Positions 25,292 to 33,189 of a DNA stretch of 64,000 bases are shown piece after piece. The stretch is from Dyella_B nitratireducens (GTDB lineage: Bacteria; Pseudomonadota; Gammaproteobacteria; Xanthomonadales; Rhodanobacteraceae): contig NZ_CP064032.1 of assembly GCF_049532905.1 (NCBI RefSeq), positions 2,790,001 to 2,854,000 of the forward strand, written 5' to 3'. Below the pieces are notes generated by a model that saw nothing but the letters and a program-made list of their open reading frames with translations, ran no database searches and was not told the DNA's origin. Made by a program: the position numbers and the translations under genes. The stretch's first letter is position 1, and every line of letters begins with the position of its first letter.

Positions 25292-25576
25292 CGTAGCGCC
25301 AACGTTGCGGGGCTAGGCTTTGGTTGTCCAAATTTGTCTGGAACAAATTTGGACAACCTAAAGGGTTCTCATCGAGACCGCTCTCCGCCACTCATAAAAA
25401 AATCTGTGTGCACCTTGAAGAAGAGTGAAAGGGATTGTTCGGCCCATCCATGGGCCTTACCCCTCCGCGCTACGCGCTGCGGGGCCAGCCTGCGGCTATC
25501 CAAATTTGTTCCCGACAAATTTGTCGAACCGAAAGGGTTCTCATCAAAGCCTCTCTCTCCGCCACCCATAAAAAAA
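25292..25576. repeat. Two degenerate ~110-bp direct repeats containing tRNA-Ser 3'-end sequence
   Basis: Copy A (25292-25402) and copy B (about 25466-25576) are offset by 172 bp. Each has a CCAAATTTGT...ACAAATTTG palindrome (in copy A a perfect 16-bp stem, 25322-25337 with 25343-25358), then AAAGGGTTCTCATC, then CTCTCCGCCA(C/T)-type sequence and a run of seven A. The last part equals the T-arm/acceptor end of the adjacent tRNA-Ser, but on the opposite strand. Confidence 0.75.
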
Positions 25577-25598
25577 CGCCCTTGCGGGCGCTTTTTTA
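25570..25598 (-). terminator. Terminator of tRNA-Ser
   Basis: GCGCCCGCAAGGGCG with flanking A6/T6 runs, directly after the tRNA 3' end on the minus strand. The stem is extended by a much larger inverted repeat (25550-25576 with 25590-25618) formed by repeat copy B and the tRNA end itself. Confidence 0.8.
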
Positions 25599-25602
25599 TG
25601 GG

Positions 25603-25695
25603 TGGCGGAGAGAGAGGGATTCGAACCCTCGATAAGGCTTTTGACCCTATACTCCCTTAGCAGGGGAGCCCCTTCGGCCTCTCGGGCATCTCTCC
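25603..25695 (-). tRNA. tRNA-Ser (GCT anticodon)
   Basis: A 93-nt tRNA with encoded CCA. The acceptor GGAGAGA pairs with TCTCTCC; the D arm GCCCGAGAGGCCGAAGGGGC, anticodon loop CTGCTAA (GCU), a long class-II variable arm and T loop GGGTTCGAATCCC are all visible. It lies 80 bp downstream of csrA, the same neighbour as in E. coli, and reads AGC/AGU serine codons. Confidence 0.95.
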
Positions 25696-25775
25696 ATGTT
25701 TTGACCCGTGCATCACAAAGCGAGTCACGGGAGCCGGCAAGGATACCGGCCACTGCCCGCAAGGTAAAGGGGGAA

Positions 25776-25982
25776 TCAACGCCCGCCCGACTCACCCGTC
25801 GCGCCGCCGTCGTTCTCGCTTTCACCTTTGATGCGCTGGTAAATCTCTTCGCGATGCACGGCAACGTTCTTGGGCGCATTGATGCCAATGCGAACTTGGT
25901 TACCTTTTACGCCGAGAACGGTAACGGTCACCTCGTCGCCGATCATTAGGGTTTCCCCGACCCTGCGGGTCAGAATCAACAT
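25776..25982 (-). CDS. csrA: Carbon storage regulator CsrA
   Basis: A 68-aa RNA-binding post-transcriptional regulator. MLILTRRVGETLMIGD and VGxKGNQVRIGI-type core (VLGVKGNQVRIGINAPKNV) with HREEIYQRI are typical; it binds GGA motifs in mRNA leaders as a dimer. The tail after residue 56 is acidic, Gly-rich and probably disordered. GGAGTAG precedes the ATG. It lies between alaS and tRNA-Ser, the ancestral gammaproteobacterial order. Confidence 0.98.
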   Translation of the reverse strand: MLILTRRVGETLMIGDEVTVTVLGVKGNQVRIGINAPKNVAVHREEIYQRIKGESENDGGATGESGGR

Positions 25983-26250
25983 AGCTGCTACTCCATTTAA
26001 TGCTTGTGGTCACAGGCCATCTGCATGTTGTTGCCTCACCCCTGAGCACATCACCACGCAGTTCTGACGTTAGCGTCCGTCAAAGGCCTTACCGCCTTCC
26101 CCGGCTCCAAAAACCGAGTTGCCCCGCAAGGTAACTCGCCACTTACAACGCCACCGCAACAGCGACGTCGATATCTGACCGATACTAGCCGAGCCCCTGC
26201 GTAGGGTGCAATCTATACAGATTCTTGACAGCGGGTCCATACGCGGCGCA

Positions 26251-28887
26251 TCAACTCGTCAATTGCTTACCGATCCAGGCCACCGTACCCGTCAAAACGT
26301 CAGGCAATTGTGGTTTGTCAACGCCGCCGCCTTGTGCCATATCCGGGCGCCCACCGCCTTTTCCATCGATCTGATTGGCCACGTGTGCAACCACATCGCC
26401 AGCCTTGATGCGGCCGGTTGCCTTGCCGTTCACGCCTGCTACCAGTGAAACGCGCCCGTCCGCCGCGCCTGCCAACAGGACCACGCAATCAGTCAGCTGC
26501 TGTTTCAATTGGTCGACGCCATCGCGCAGCGCCTTTGCATCCAAGCCTTCCAGACGCGCTGCGACGACTTTGATGCCATCAATGTCATGCGCTGACTGGG
26601 CGAGATTACCGGTCATTGAACCGGCAGCCTTGGCGCGCAACGATTCCAGTTCGCGCTCCAGTTTCTTCTGGCGATCAAGCAGTTGGCGCAGTTTTTCCGT
26701 GACGTCGTCGCCGCTAGCGGAAAGCAACTGCGACAGGTCGTTTAAGCGGCGTTCTTCTTCGGCAACATACGCTAGCGCACCGTCACCGGTGACTGCCTCG
26801 ATACGGCGCACGCCGGAAGCCACGCCGGCTTCGCTGACGATCTTGAACAGGCCGATGTCGCCGGTGCGGCCAACATGTGTGCCGCCACACAGCTCGGTCG
26901 AGAATTCACCCATCTTCAGCACACGCACTTCGTCGCCGTATTTCTCGCCGAACAACGCCATCGCGCCGAATTGGATCGCGTCGTCGTAGGCCATGTGGCG
27001 TACTTCGGCCTCCGCATTGCGACGCACTTCGGCGTTTACCAGTGCTTCGATCGTGGCCAGTTCCTCACGCGTGACTGGCTTGAAGTGGGAGAAGTCGAAA
27101 CGCAGGCGATCAGGCGCCACCAGCGAGCCTTTCTGCGTGACGTGCGTGCCCAGTTCCTTGCGCAGCGCAGCGTGCAGCAAGTGCGTGGCGGAATGATTGA
27201 GGACGGTGGCCTGACGGCGCGACGCATCGACGAATGCATCCACCACATCACCCGTGCGAAGCGACTGAGCGCCATGCCAGCGGCCTGCGTGGCCGAAGAA
27301 CACGCCGCCCATCTTGATGGTGTCGCTCACCTCGAAACGGCCTGCGCCACTCGACAGCGTGCCGGTGTCGCCCACCTGGCCGCCGGACTCGGCGTAAAAC
27401 GGCGTTTGATCGAGGAGTACAAAGCCTTCTTCGCCTTCAGCAAGCTGCCCGATCTGCTTGCCGCCTTGCACGATGCCGACCACCTTGCTGGCACGGCTGG
27501 AAAGCGCCTCGTAACCCAGGAAGGCGGTGGGCGCCAGCTGGCTGGCGAGCTCGGCGGGCATCTGGCCCTTGGCCACAAAGCGGCTGCCTTCGCGGCTGCG
27601 TTCCTGCTGCGCCTTCATGGCTTGCTCGAAGCCAGCCATGTCCACCGACAGGCCACGCTCACGCGCGATATCGGCAGTAAGGTCTACCGGGAAGCCATAG
27701 GTGTCATACAGCCGGAACGCATCCTCACCCGGAATGATCTTGCCGGACTTGGCCGCCACTTCATCGAACACGCGCATGCCATGCTCAAGCGTTTCGCCGA
27801 AACGTTGCTCTTCAGTGCGCAGCGCCTCCTCCACAAAGGATTGCTTGGAAGCCAATTCTGGATACGCCGCACCCATCTCTTCGACCAGCGGTTGCACCAT
27901 TTTCCAGAAGAAATCGCCACGCACGCCGAGCATCCAGCCATGACGCAAAGCGCGGCGGATAATTCGGCGCAGCACGTAGCCGCGGCCTTCGTTGGAGGGC
28001 AGCACGCCGTCGACAATCAGGAACGAGCAGGCGCGGATGTGATCGGCGATCACGCGCAGCGACTTGTTGCCGAGGTCCTGCGTTTTCGTAAGTTCCGACG
28101 CCACCTTGATCAGGTGCTGGAATAGGTCGATCTCATAATTGGAGTGCACGTGCTGCAACACGGCAGCCAGGCGCTCCAGGCCCATGCCGGTATCCACGCA
28201 CGGCGCCGGCAGCGGCGACAAGCTGCCATCCGGCGCGCGGTCGAACTGCATGAACACCAGGTTCCAGATCTCGATGTAGCGATCACCGTCTTCATCGGGC
28301 GAACCCGGAGGGCCACCGGCAACGTCGGGGCCGTGGTCGTAGAAAATTTCCGAACACGGGCCGCACGGACCAGTATCCGCCATCTGCCAGAAATTGTCGG
28401 AAGCGAACGGTGCGCCTTTGTTATCACCGATGCGCACGATGCGCTCGGCCGGCATACCGATTTCCTTGGCCCAGATGTCGTAAGCCTCGTCATCCGTGTG
28501 ATAGACGGTGACCCACAACTTTTCCGCCGGCAGCTTGAGCACGCCGGTCAGCAGCTCCCACGCATAGCGGATCGCATCGCGCTTGAAGTAATCGCCGAAC
28601 GACCAGTTGCCCAGCATCTCAAAGAAGGTGTGATGGCGCGCGGTGTAACCCACCGAATCCAGGTCGTTGTGCTTGCCGCCGGCACGTAGACAGCGCTGCA
28701 CGTCGGCCACGCGTGCGTAGGGCAGCTTTTCACTGCCGAGGAACACGTTCTTGAACTGCACCATGCCCGAGTTGGTGAACAACAAGGTCGGGTCGTTGGC
28801 CGGCACCAGCGAGCTGGAAGGCACGATGGTGTGGTCCTTGGTGCGGAAGTAATCGAGAAAAGCGGAGCGGATGTCTGCAGTTTTCAT
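26251..28887 (-). CDS. alaS: Alanyl-tRNA synthetase
   Basis: An 878-aa class-II synthetase of full family length. Aminoacylation domain at the N terminus (SSSLVPANDPTLLFTNSGM, RHHTFFEMLGNWSFGDYF), then the editing domain with zinc ligands HSATHLLH and CGGTHV (about residues 560-670), then a DHHA1 C-terminal domain with GGGRPDMAQGGG. It charges tRNA-Ala and hydrolyses mischarged Ser/Gly. It lies 51 bp after recX and upstream of csrA. Confidence 0.98.
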   Translation of the reverse strand: MKTADIRSAFLDYFRTKDHTIVPSSSLVPANDPTLLFTNSGMVQFKNVFLGSEKLPYARVADVQRCLRAGGKHNDLDSVGYTARHHTFFEMLGNWSFGDYFKRDAIRYAWELLTGVLKLPAEKLWVTVYHTDDEAYDIWAKEIGMPAERIVRIGDNKGAPFASDNFWQMADTGPCGPCSEIFYDHGPDVAGGPPGSPDEDGDRYIEIWNLVFMQFDRAPDGSLSPLPAPCVDTGMGLERLAAVLQHVHSNYEIDLFQHLIKVASELTKTQDLGNKSLRVIADHIRACSFLIVDGVLPSNEGRGYVLRRIIRRALRHGWMLGVRGDFFWKMVQPLVEEMGAAYPELASKQSFVEEALRTEEQRFGETLEHGMRVFDEVAAKSGKIIPGEDAFRLYDTYGFPVDLTADIARERGLSVDMAGFEQAMKAQQERSREGSRFVAKGQMPAELASQLAPTAFLGYEALSSRASKVVGIVQGGKQIGQLAEGEEGFVLLDQTPFYAESGGQVGDTGTLSSGAGRFEVSDTIKMGGVFFGHAGRWHGAQSLRTGDVVDAFVDASRRQATVLNHSATHLLHAALRKELGTHVTQKGSLVAPDRLRFDFSHFKPVTREELATIEALVNAEVRRNAEAEVRHMAYDDAIQFGAMALFGEKYGDEVRVLKMGEFSTELCGGTHVGRTGDIGLFKIVSEAGVASGVRRIEAVTGDGALAYVAEEERRLNDLSQLLSASGDDVTEKLRQLLDRQKKLERELESLRAKAAGSMTGNLAQSAHDIDGIKVVAARLEGLDAKALRDGVDQLKQQLTDCVVLLAGAADGRVSLVAGVNGKATGRIKAGDVVAHVANQIDGKGGGRPDMAQGGGVDKPQLPDVLTGTVAWIGKQLTS

Positions 28888-28938
28888 TGAGTTCGAGACA
28901 AAGGTCGGAAGGACGCGCCGGCGCCACCGCCCCCTTGC

Positions 28939-29433
28939 TCAGGGGTCTTCGTCGGCGGCATCGTCCACATCGGCGCGGGTAACATCCCGTACTGTGGCGG
29001 CGGGAAAGCCGCGGCGCAAGAGGAACTGCGCCCGGCGGGCGCGTTCGGCGGGGTCCGTGGTGCCTACAACGCCGTAGCGGCGGCGCAGTTGGACGGCGGC
29101 GGATTCAGTCCAATCCACATCGGCCGCATCGAGCAGGCTGCGAATACGCGCATCCGACAGGCCGTGGCTCTTCAGCTCCACGCGCAGGCGCATAGGGCCA
29201 TAGCCTTGGGCGGAGCGGTTGCGGATCAGGGTTTCGGCGAAGCGCTCATCGTCCTGATAATGCTGCTCACCGAGGCGTTCGAGCGCTTCGCTAGCTTCGT
29301 CGCGGGCGTAGCCGCTGCGATCCAGTTTCTGGCGAAGCTCCTTGCGGGAGTGATCGCGGCGCGCGAGCAAGCCCAGTGCTTTGTTGTAAGCGCTGGGCTT
29401 AGGTCTATTTGGGTCGTCGGTGCGTTTCTTCAT
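28939..29433 (-). CDS. recX: Regulatory protein RecX
   Basis: A 164-aa three-helix-repeat protein that binds RecA filaments and limits recombinase activity. LLARRDHSRKELRQKLDRSG and YQDDERFAETLIRNRSAQGYG are RecX hallmarks. The start at 29433 (ATG) is used; a GTG at 29439 would add two residues. It is downstream of recA but separated from it by a dehydrogenase-like gene, 46 bp away. Confidence 0.95.
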   Translation of the reverse strand: MKKRTDDPNRPKPSAYNKALGLLARRDHSRKELRQKLDRSGYARDEASEALERLGEQHYQDDERFAETLIRNRSAQGYGPMRLRVELKSHGLSDARIRSLLDAADVDWTESAAVQLRRRYGVVGTTDPAERARRAQFLLRRGFPAATVRDVTRADVDDAADEDP

Positions 29434-29485
29434 GACCACGCGAAATCAGCCATCTCTCCGTTTCATGGAGAGGAAGTGGATGGCT

Positions 29486-30115
29486 TCAGAACACCTTGTA
29501 CACCTGCCCCGTCTGCGCCCCTTCCACGCTTCGCGCAAATGCCAGTGCAGCACGCGCCGCACTGACAGGTTCGAAACCGCGGAAAAACGGCGCATACGCT
29601 GGCATCGCCTCGGTCAGCACGTTCGGGCTCACCACGTTGATGCGCAAGCCGCGCGGCAATTCGATCGCCGCTGCACGCACAAACGCCTCTACCGCGCCGT
29701 TCACAAGACTTGCGGAACTGCCCGCCACGATCGGCTGCTCGGACAGGATGCCGGTGGTCAGCGTGATCGAGCCGCCGTCGCGCAAATAATCGCGCGCTGC
29801 CAAAGCCAGATTCACCTGCCCCATCAACTTGTCAGCAATTCCCTTCGTGTGCAGCGATTCGCCGTAAGGTGCCGGCTTGAAATCCACCAACGGCGCAAAG
29901 GTCACGCTACCTGCCGCGCTGATCACCGCGTCCAGTTCACCCGCCTGCTGCAAGGTGTGCTGGATGCTGGCAACGTCCGTTAGATCAACGCGAAGGCTGC
30001 CGGAGTTGCGTCCGGCAGCGATCACTTCGTGGCGTGATGCGAGTTCCGCTTCTACCGCACGTCCTAATGTACCCGAGGCACCGACGAGCAAAATCCTTAG
30101 TCGCCGCTCGACCAT
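29486..30115 (-). CDS. Short-chain dehydrogenase-like protein between recA and recX
   Basis: A 209-aa Rossmann protein. The nucleotide-binding glycine motif GASGTLGRA is at residues 12-20 and an SAAG motif follows at about 67, but the usual catalytic Tyr-x3-Lys is not present: the region reads SSASLVNGAVEAFVRAAA. The family of short (~200 aa) atypical SDRs has this layout. It starts 2 bp after the recA stop, so it must be co-transcribed and probably translationally coupled. Substrate unknown. Confidence 0.88.
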   Translation of the reverse strand: MVERRLRILLVGASGTLGRAVEAELASRHEVIAAGRNSGSLRVDLTDVASIQHTLQQAGELDAVISAAGSVTFAPLVDFKPAPYGESLHTKGIADKLMGQVNLALAARDYLRDGGSITLTTGILSEQPIVAGSSASLVNGAVEAFVRAAAIELPRGLRINVVSPNVLTEAMPAYAPFFRGFEPVSAARAALAFARSVEGAQTGQVYKVF

Positions 30116-30117
30116 CG

Positions 30118-31152
30118 TCAGGCTTCCTCGATGGCTTCTTCGGAAGCCGCCATGGACCCGCTGCCATTCACCAGCAGGCGCGCGCGCAATTCGCGATCGA
30201 TCTCATTCGTGATGGTTGGATTGTCGCGCAGGAACTGGCGTACGTTTTCCTTGCCCTGGCCAATGCGGTCACCCTTGTAGCTGTACCACGCGCCGGATTT
30301 ATCGATCAGGTTCTGCGCTACGCCCAGTTCGATGATCTCGCCCTCGCGTGAGCTGCCCTCGCCGTACAGGATTTCGAATTCCGCTTGGCGGAACGGCGGT
30401 GCCACCTTGTTCTTCACTACCTTCACGCGCGTTTCAGAGCCGATCACTTCTTCGCCTTTCTTCACCGCGCCGATGCGGCGGATATCCAGACGCACAGAAG
30501 CGTAGAACTTCAGCGCGTTGCCGCCGGTGGTGGTTTCGGGGTTACCGAACATCACACCGATCTTCATGCGGATCTGGTTGATGAAGATCACCAGGCAGTT
30601 GGATTTCTTGATATTGGCGGTGAGCTTGCGCAACGCCTGGCTCATCAGGCGAGCGTGCAGGCCGACGTGGGAGTCGCCCATTTCGCCTTCGATTTCGGCT
30701 TTGGGCGTAAGCGCTGCGACGGAGTCGACCACCACCACGTCCACGGCGCTGGAGCGCACCAGCATGTCGGCGATTTCCAGCGCCTGCTCGCCGGTATCGG
30801 GCTGGGAAACCAGCAAATCATCGATGTTCACGCCCAGCTTCTGCGCGTAGATGGGATCAAGCGCATGCTCGGCGTCGACGAAGGCCGCCGTGCCGCCGTT
30901 CTTCTGGCAGTTGGCGATCACCTGCAGGGTGAGCGTGGTTTTACCGGAGGATTCCGGACCGTAGATCTCGATCACGCGGCCGCGCGGCAGGCCGCCGACG
31001 CCCAACGCGATATCCAGGCCCAGCGAACCGGTGGAGACGGTTTCGATGTTGTCGTCAGTACGGTCGCCCAGGCGCATCACCGCGCCTTTGCCGAATTGCT
31101 TCTCGATCTGGCCGAGGGCCGAAGCGAGCGCTTTGCGCTTGTTGTCATCCAT
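30118..31152 (-). CDS. recA: Recombinase RecA
   Basis: A 344-aa DNA-dependent ATPase for strand exchange and LexA cleavage. Walker A GPESSGKTT, Walker B VDVVVVDSVAAL, the L1/L2 region including GVMFGNPETTTGGNAL, and the C-terminal acidic tail (SEEAIEEA) are present. The start at 31152 (MDDNKRKALAS) matches Xanthomonadales RecA; upstream Met codons at 31191 and 31401 add non-family sequence. I see no TTAGTA-type LexA palindrome in the 139 bp upstream. Confidence 0.98.
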   Translation of the reverse strand: MDDNKRKALASALGQIEKQFGKGAVMRLGDRTDDNIETVSTGSLGLDIALGVGGLPRGRVIEIYGPESSGKTTLTLQVIANCQKNGGTAAFVDAEHALDPIYAQKLGVNIDDLLVSQPDTGEQALEIADMLVRSSAVDVVVVDSVAALTPKAEIEGEMGDSHVGLHARLMSQALRKLTANIKKSNCLVIFINQIRMKIGVMFGNPETTTGGNALKFYASVRLDIRRIGAVKKGEEVIGSETRVKVVKNKVAPPFRQAEFEILYGEGSSREGEIIELGVAQNLIDKSGAWYSYKGDRIGQGKENVRQFLRDNPTITNEIDRELRARLLVNGSGSMAASEEAIEEA

Positions 31153-31291
31153 CGTCTTGATTCCGCTGTTCGTTGTGGTCGTGGCGAGCATGATGCCGCG
31201 TGCTTGTCTCACGGGCTGGGATGCAGGGTTGGAGTGCAGGATTTGGAGTATCCCACATCGGTCAAGCATCGGACCGGTGGTTAATTTCTGC

Positions 31292-31801
31292 TCAATCCGT
31301 AAGCATCGCCAGCACACCTTCGAGGGCTGCCGCCACTGTCTGCCGCCGCACGGCTTCCCGATCACCCGGAAAGTGGAACAGCTTGGCATGCGCCTCGCCA
31401 CCGAGCCGCCGCCAACCTATCCACACCGTGCCAACCGGTTTCTCCGGCGTGCCGCCGGTGGGCCCAGCGATGCCAGTGACCGCCACCGCCACGCCGGCAC
31501 GCAAGCGCTCCAGCGCACCGGAGACCATTTCCAACACCGTCGCCTCGCTGACCGCACCGGTGCGCTCCAGCGTTTCCTGCTTCACACCCAGCAGCAACAT
31601 CTTGGCTTCGTTGCTGTAGCTGACAACACCGGCCTCGAACCAGGCAGAGCTGCCGGACAGATCGGTGAGCGTCTTGGCGATCCAGCCGCCGGTGCAGGAT
31701 TCGGCAGAGGCCAGCATCAACTTGTGTTGCTGCATGGTGGCGGCTATGCGTGTGGCAAGTGCCAACAATTCGTCATCGGCGGGAACGGGTAAAAAAGTCA
31801 T
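31292..31801 (-). CDS. pncC: Nicotinamide mononucleotide deamidase PncC (CinA C-terminal domain)
   Basis: A 169-aa stand-alone CinA C-terminal domain that turns NMN into nicotinate mononucleotide in NAD salvage. SAESCTGGWIAKTLTDLSGSS and GVAVAVTGIAGPTGGTPEKPVG are the family signatures. The start at 31801 follows AGGT. It lies upstream of recA on the same strand, as in E. coli and many relatives. Confidence 0.93.
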   Translation of the reverse strand: MTFLPVPADDELLALATRIAATMQQHKLMLASAESCTGGWIAKTLTDLSGSSAWFEAGVVSYSNEAKMLLLGVKQETLERTGAVSEATVLEMVSGALERLRAGVAVAVTGIAGPTGGTPEKPVGTVWIGWRRLGGEAHAKLFHFPGDREAVRRQTVAAALEGVLAMLTD

Positions 31802-31888
31802 ACCTATCAATATCCTCAACGCTTCGCCTTGGATTTCTGTCGTGCCTTGCTGCCAGCACTGGACTGGACCAGTTTCTTCTCGTCCGAT

Positions 31889-32179
31889 TTAAGGATGCTC
31901 TGATCTATTCCACGTACCCGTCACCGCACTGTATGCGTCTGTCACGGCGTTCCGGCGGTGAAGGCAGACTGGCTGTCTGTCGAGACGACGGAACGCCGTG
32001 AGAGACGTATACAGTGCGGCCCCAACATGTTGAATAAAGGACGGGGTGACACCCAGAAGGCCCGCAGGCTGCACCGCGTGGCTTGAACAGACGGCCAGTC
32101 TGCCCTGCGCCACACGGCACACCCTGCGGGCCTTCTGGATGTCATGCCGGGTGCGTGGAATAGATCAGAGCATCCTTAA
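31889..32179. repeat. Nested inverted-repeat element overlapping the dinD 3' end
   Basis: Outer arms at 31889-31920 and 32148-32179 match at 31 of 32 positions. Inside are two strong hairpins. The first (31924-31954 with 31989-32019) pairs at 29 of 31 positions and the second (32047-32068 with 32123-32144) at 21 of 22. Each has a CAGAC-N5-GTCTG mini-stem near its centre (CAGACTGGCTGTCTG and CAGACGGCCAGTCTG). No transposase is encoded. The right arm contains the last codons of dinD, and the left arm carries an inverted copy of them. Confidence 0.85.
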
Positions 32180-32969
32180 GCCGACGCTCGACTTTCTTCA
32201 CATCCTCCGCTGCTGGCAATACCTCAGGGATGATGTTGCGAACAGTCAGAATCTTGCGCACATCCCGATTGTTCTTCACATGTTCGCGCGCGATGCCAGG
32301 CTCATCACGCAAATCCTGTTGTTTGACCTGAAGGTTAGTGACTTCATTGGCAAAATCCTTGGCCTTGATGGTGATAGTAGGAAGGAAGTCTGCTAACGGC
32401 CGATTGCCGGGCACCGTCAGCTTCCTTTTCATGTCTTGCGTACTAAGGCCACCAAACAAAGCCGCATCGCCCTTGCTCAAGATGCGAGCAAATCCTTCAC
32501 CATCGATGCCACGCTCATACAGCACGCCGGATAGTGCCTTTTGCGACAGGCTAAGTTTTTCGCGCGCCTGCAAACGCTCCAACTCCGCGATGCGCTGCTC
32601 AATCAGCTCCTGCTTGCGGGTTTGCATCGCGAAATAGGTCATCGCGAAGGCAATCTCCGCCTTGCGCGGATCACCATTCTGGGCGATGAGATAGCAGGCG
32701 TAACGGGTCAACGCCACGTCGCCTATTTGGCGCCTCGTGCCGGAGCCGATACCAACCATTTTGCTGGCGTCAGCAAAATGGTCTTGTACCCGACCGCCAG
32801 CCTTTTCGCAGGCCGCCTTGGCATCTTCGATGACCCGTTCGAAGTTTCGCCACTGCGTGTAACCAAGCAACTGCTGCAGTTCGCGCGCTAGCCAATATTC
32901 GGTGTTACCCCTGTGATGAACTGCTTCCTCGAAGCTCTTATGGAGGCGAACGATGAGTTCCTTCTTCAT
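32142..32969 (-). CDS. dinD: DNA damage-inducible protein DinD
   Basis: A 275-aa homologue of E. coli DinD, a RecA-interacting protein that can disassemble RecA filaments. The N-terminal BRO/DinD segment reads EYWLARELQQLLGYTQWRNF, followed by GSGTRRQIGDVALTRYACYL and QNGDPRKAEIAFAMTYFA, closely matching E. coli. AGGAATC precedes the ATG at 32969. The final residues KDALIYSTHPA are encoded by the inverted-repeat element at 31889-32179, so the original C terminus may have been replaced. No SOS box is recognised upstream. Confidence 0.9.
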   Translation of the reverse strand: MKKELIVRLHKSFEEAVHHRGNTEYWLARELQQLLGYTQWRNFERVIEDAKAACEKAGGRVQDHFADASKMVGIGSGTRRQIGDVALTRYACYLIAQNGDPRKAEIAFAMTYFAMQTRKQELIEQRIAELERLQAREKLSLSQKALSGVLYERGIDGEGFARILSKGDAALFGGLSTQDMKRKLTVPGNRPLADFLPTITIKAKDFANEVTNLQVKQQDLRDEPGIAREHVKNNRDVRKILTVRNIIPEVLPAAEDVKKVERRLKDALIYSTHPA

Positions 32970-33189
32970 GACAGATTCCTAATGGCGGACGGCAGGCATG
33001 GTCTGACATATTCATCTCGCGGAGCCATGGCAATGTTCCTTCCAGACCGGTCCGGCTGTGCGGACAACTGGATGGTTGGGATTGCCAGCCTGATGTCAGT
33101 AGGAACGGACAGCGACTCCATGCGAAACTCCGCATCTTGCATCCACGCTGTTTTACTCGCCTCACCCTACTACGCCAAGACTTGACCGC

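Noticed and set aside
25223..25660. A 145-codon open frame across the repeats and into tRNA-Ser
   Set aside because: It would translate the tRNA gene and the inverted repeats; no ribosome site or protein-like composition.
26875..28125. A 416-codon plus-strand open frame opposite alaS
   Set aside because: Antisense shadow of a conserved synthetase; His/Gln/Arg-rich with no domain.
31153..31291. Search for an SOS box upstream of recA
   Set aside because: No CTG-N10-CAG or TTAGTA/TACTAA palindrome of convincing quality was found, so no LexA site is claimed.
31889..32179. CRISPR array or insertion sequence
   Set aside because: The repeats are nested and inverted, not regularly spaced direct repeats, and no transposase frame lies inside.
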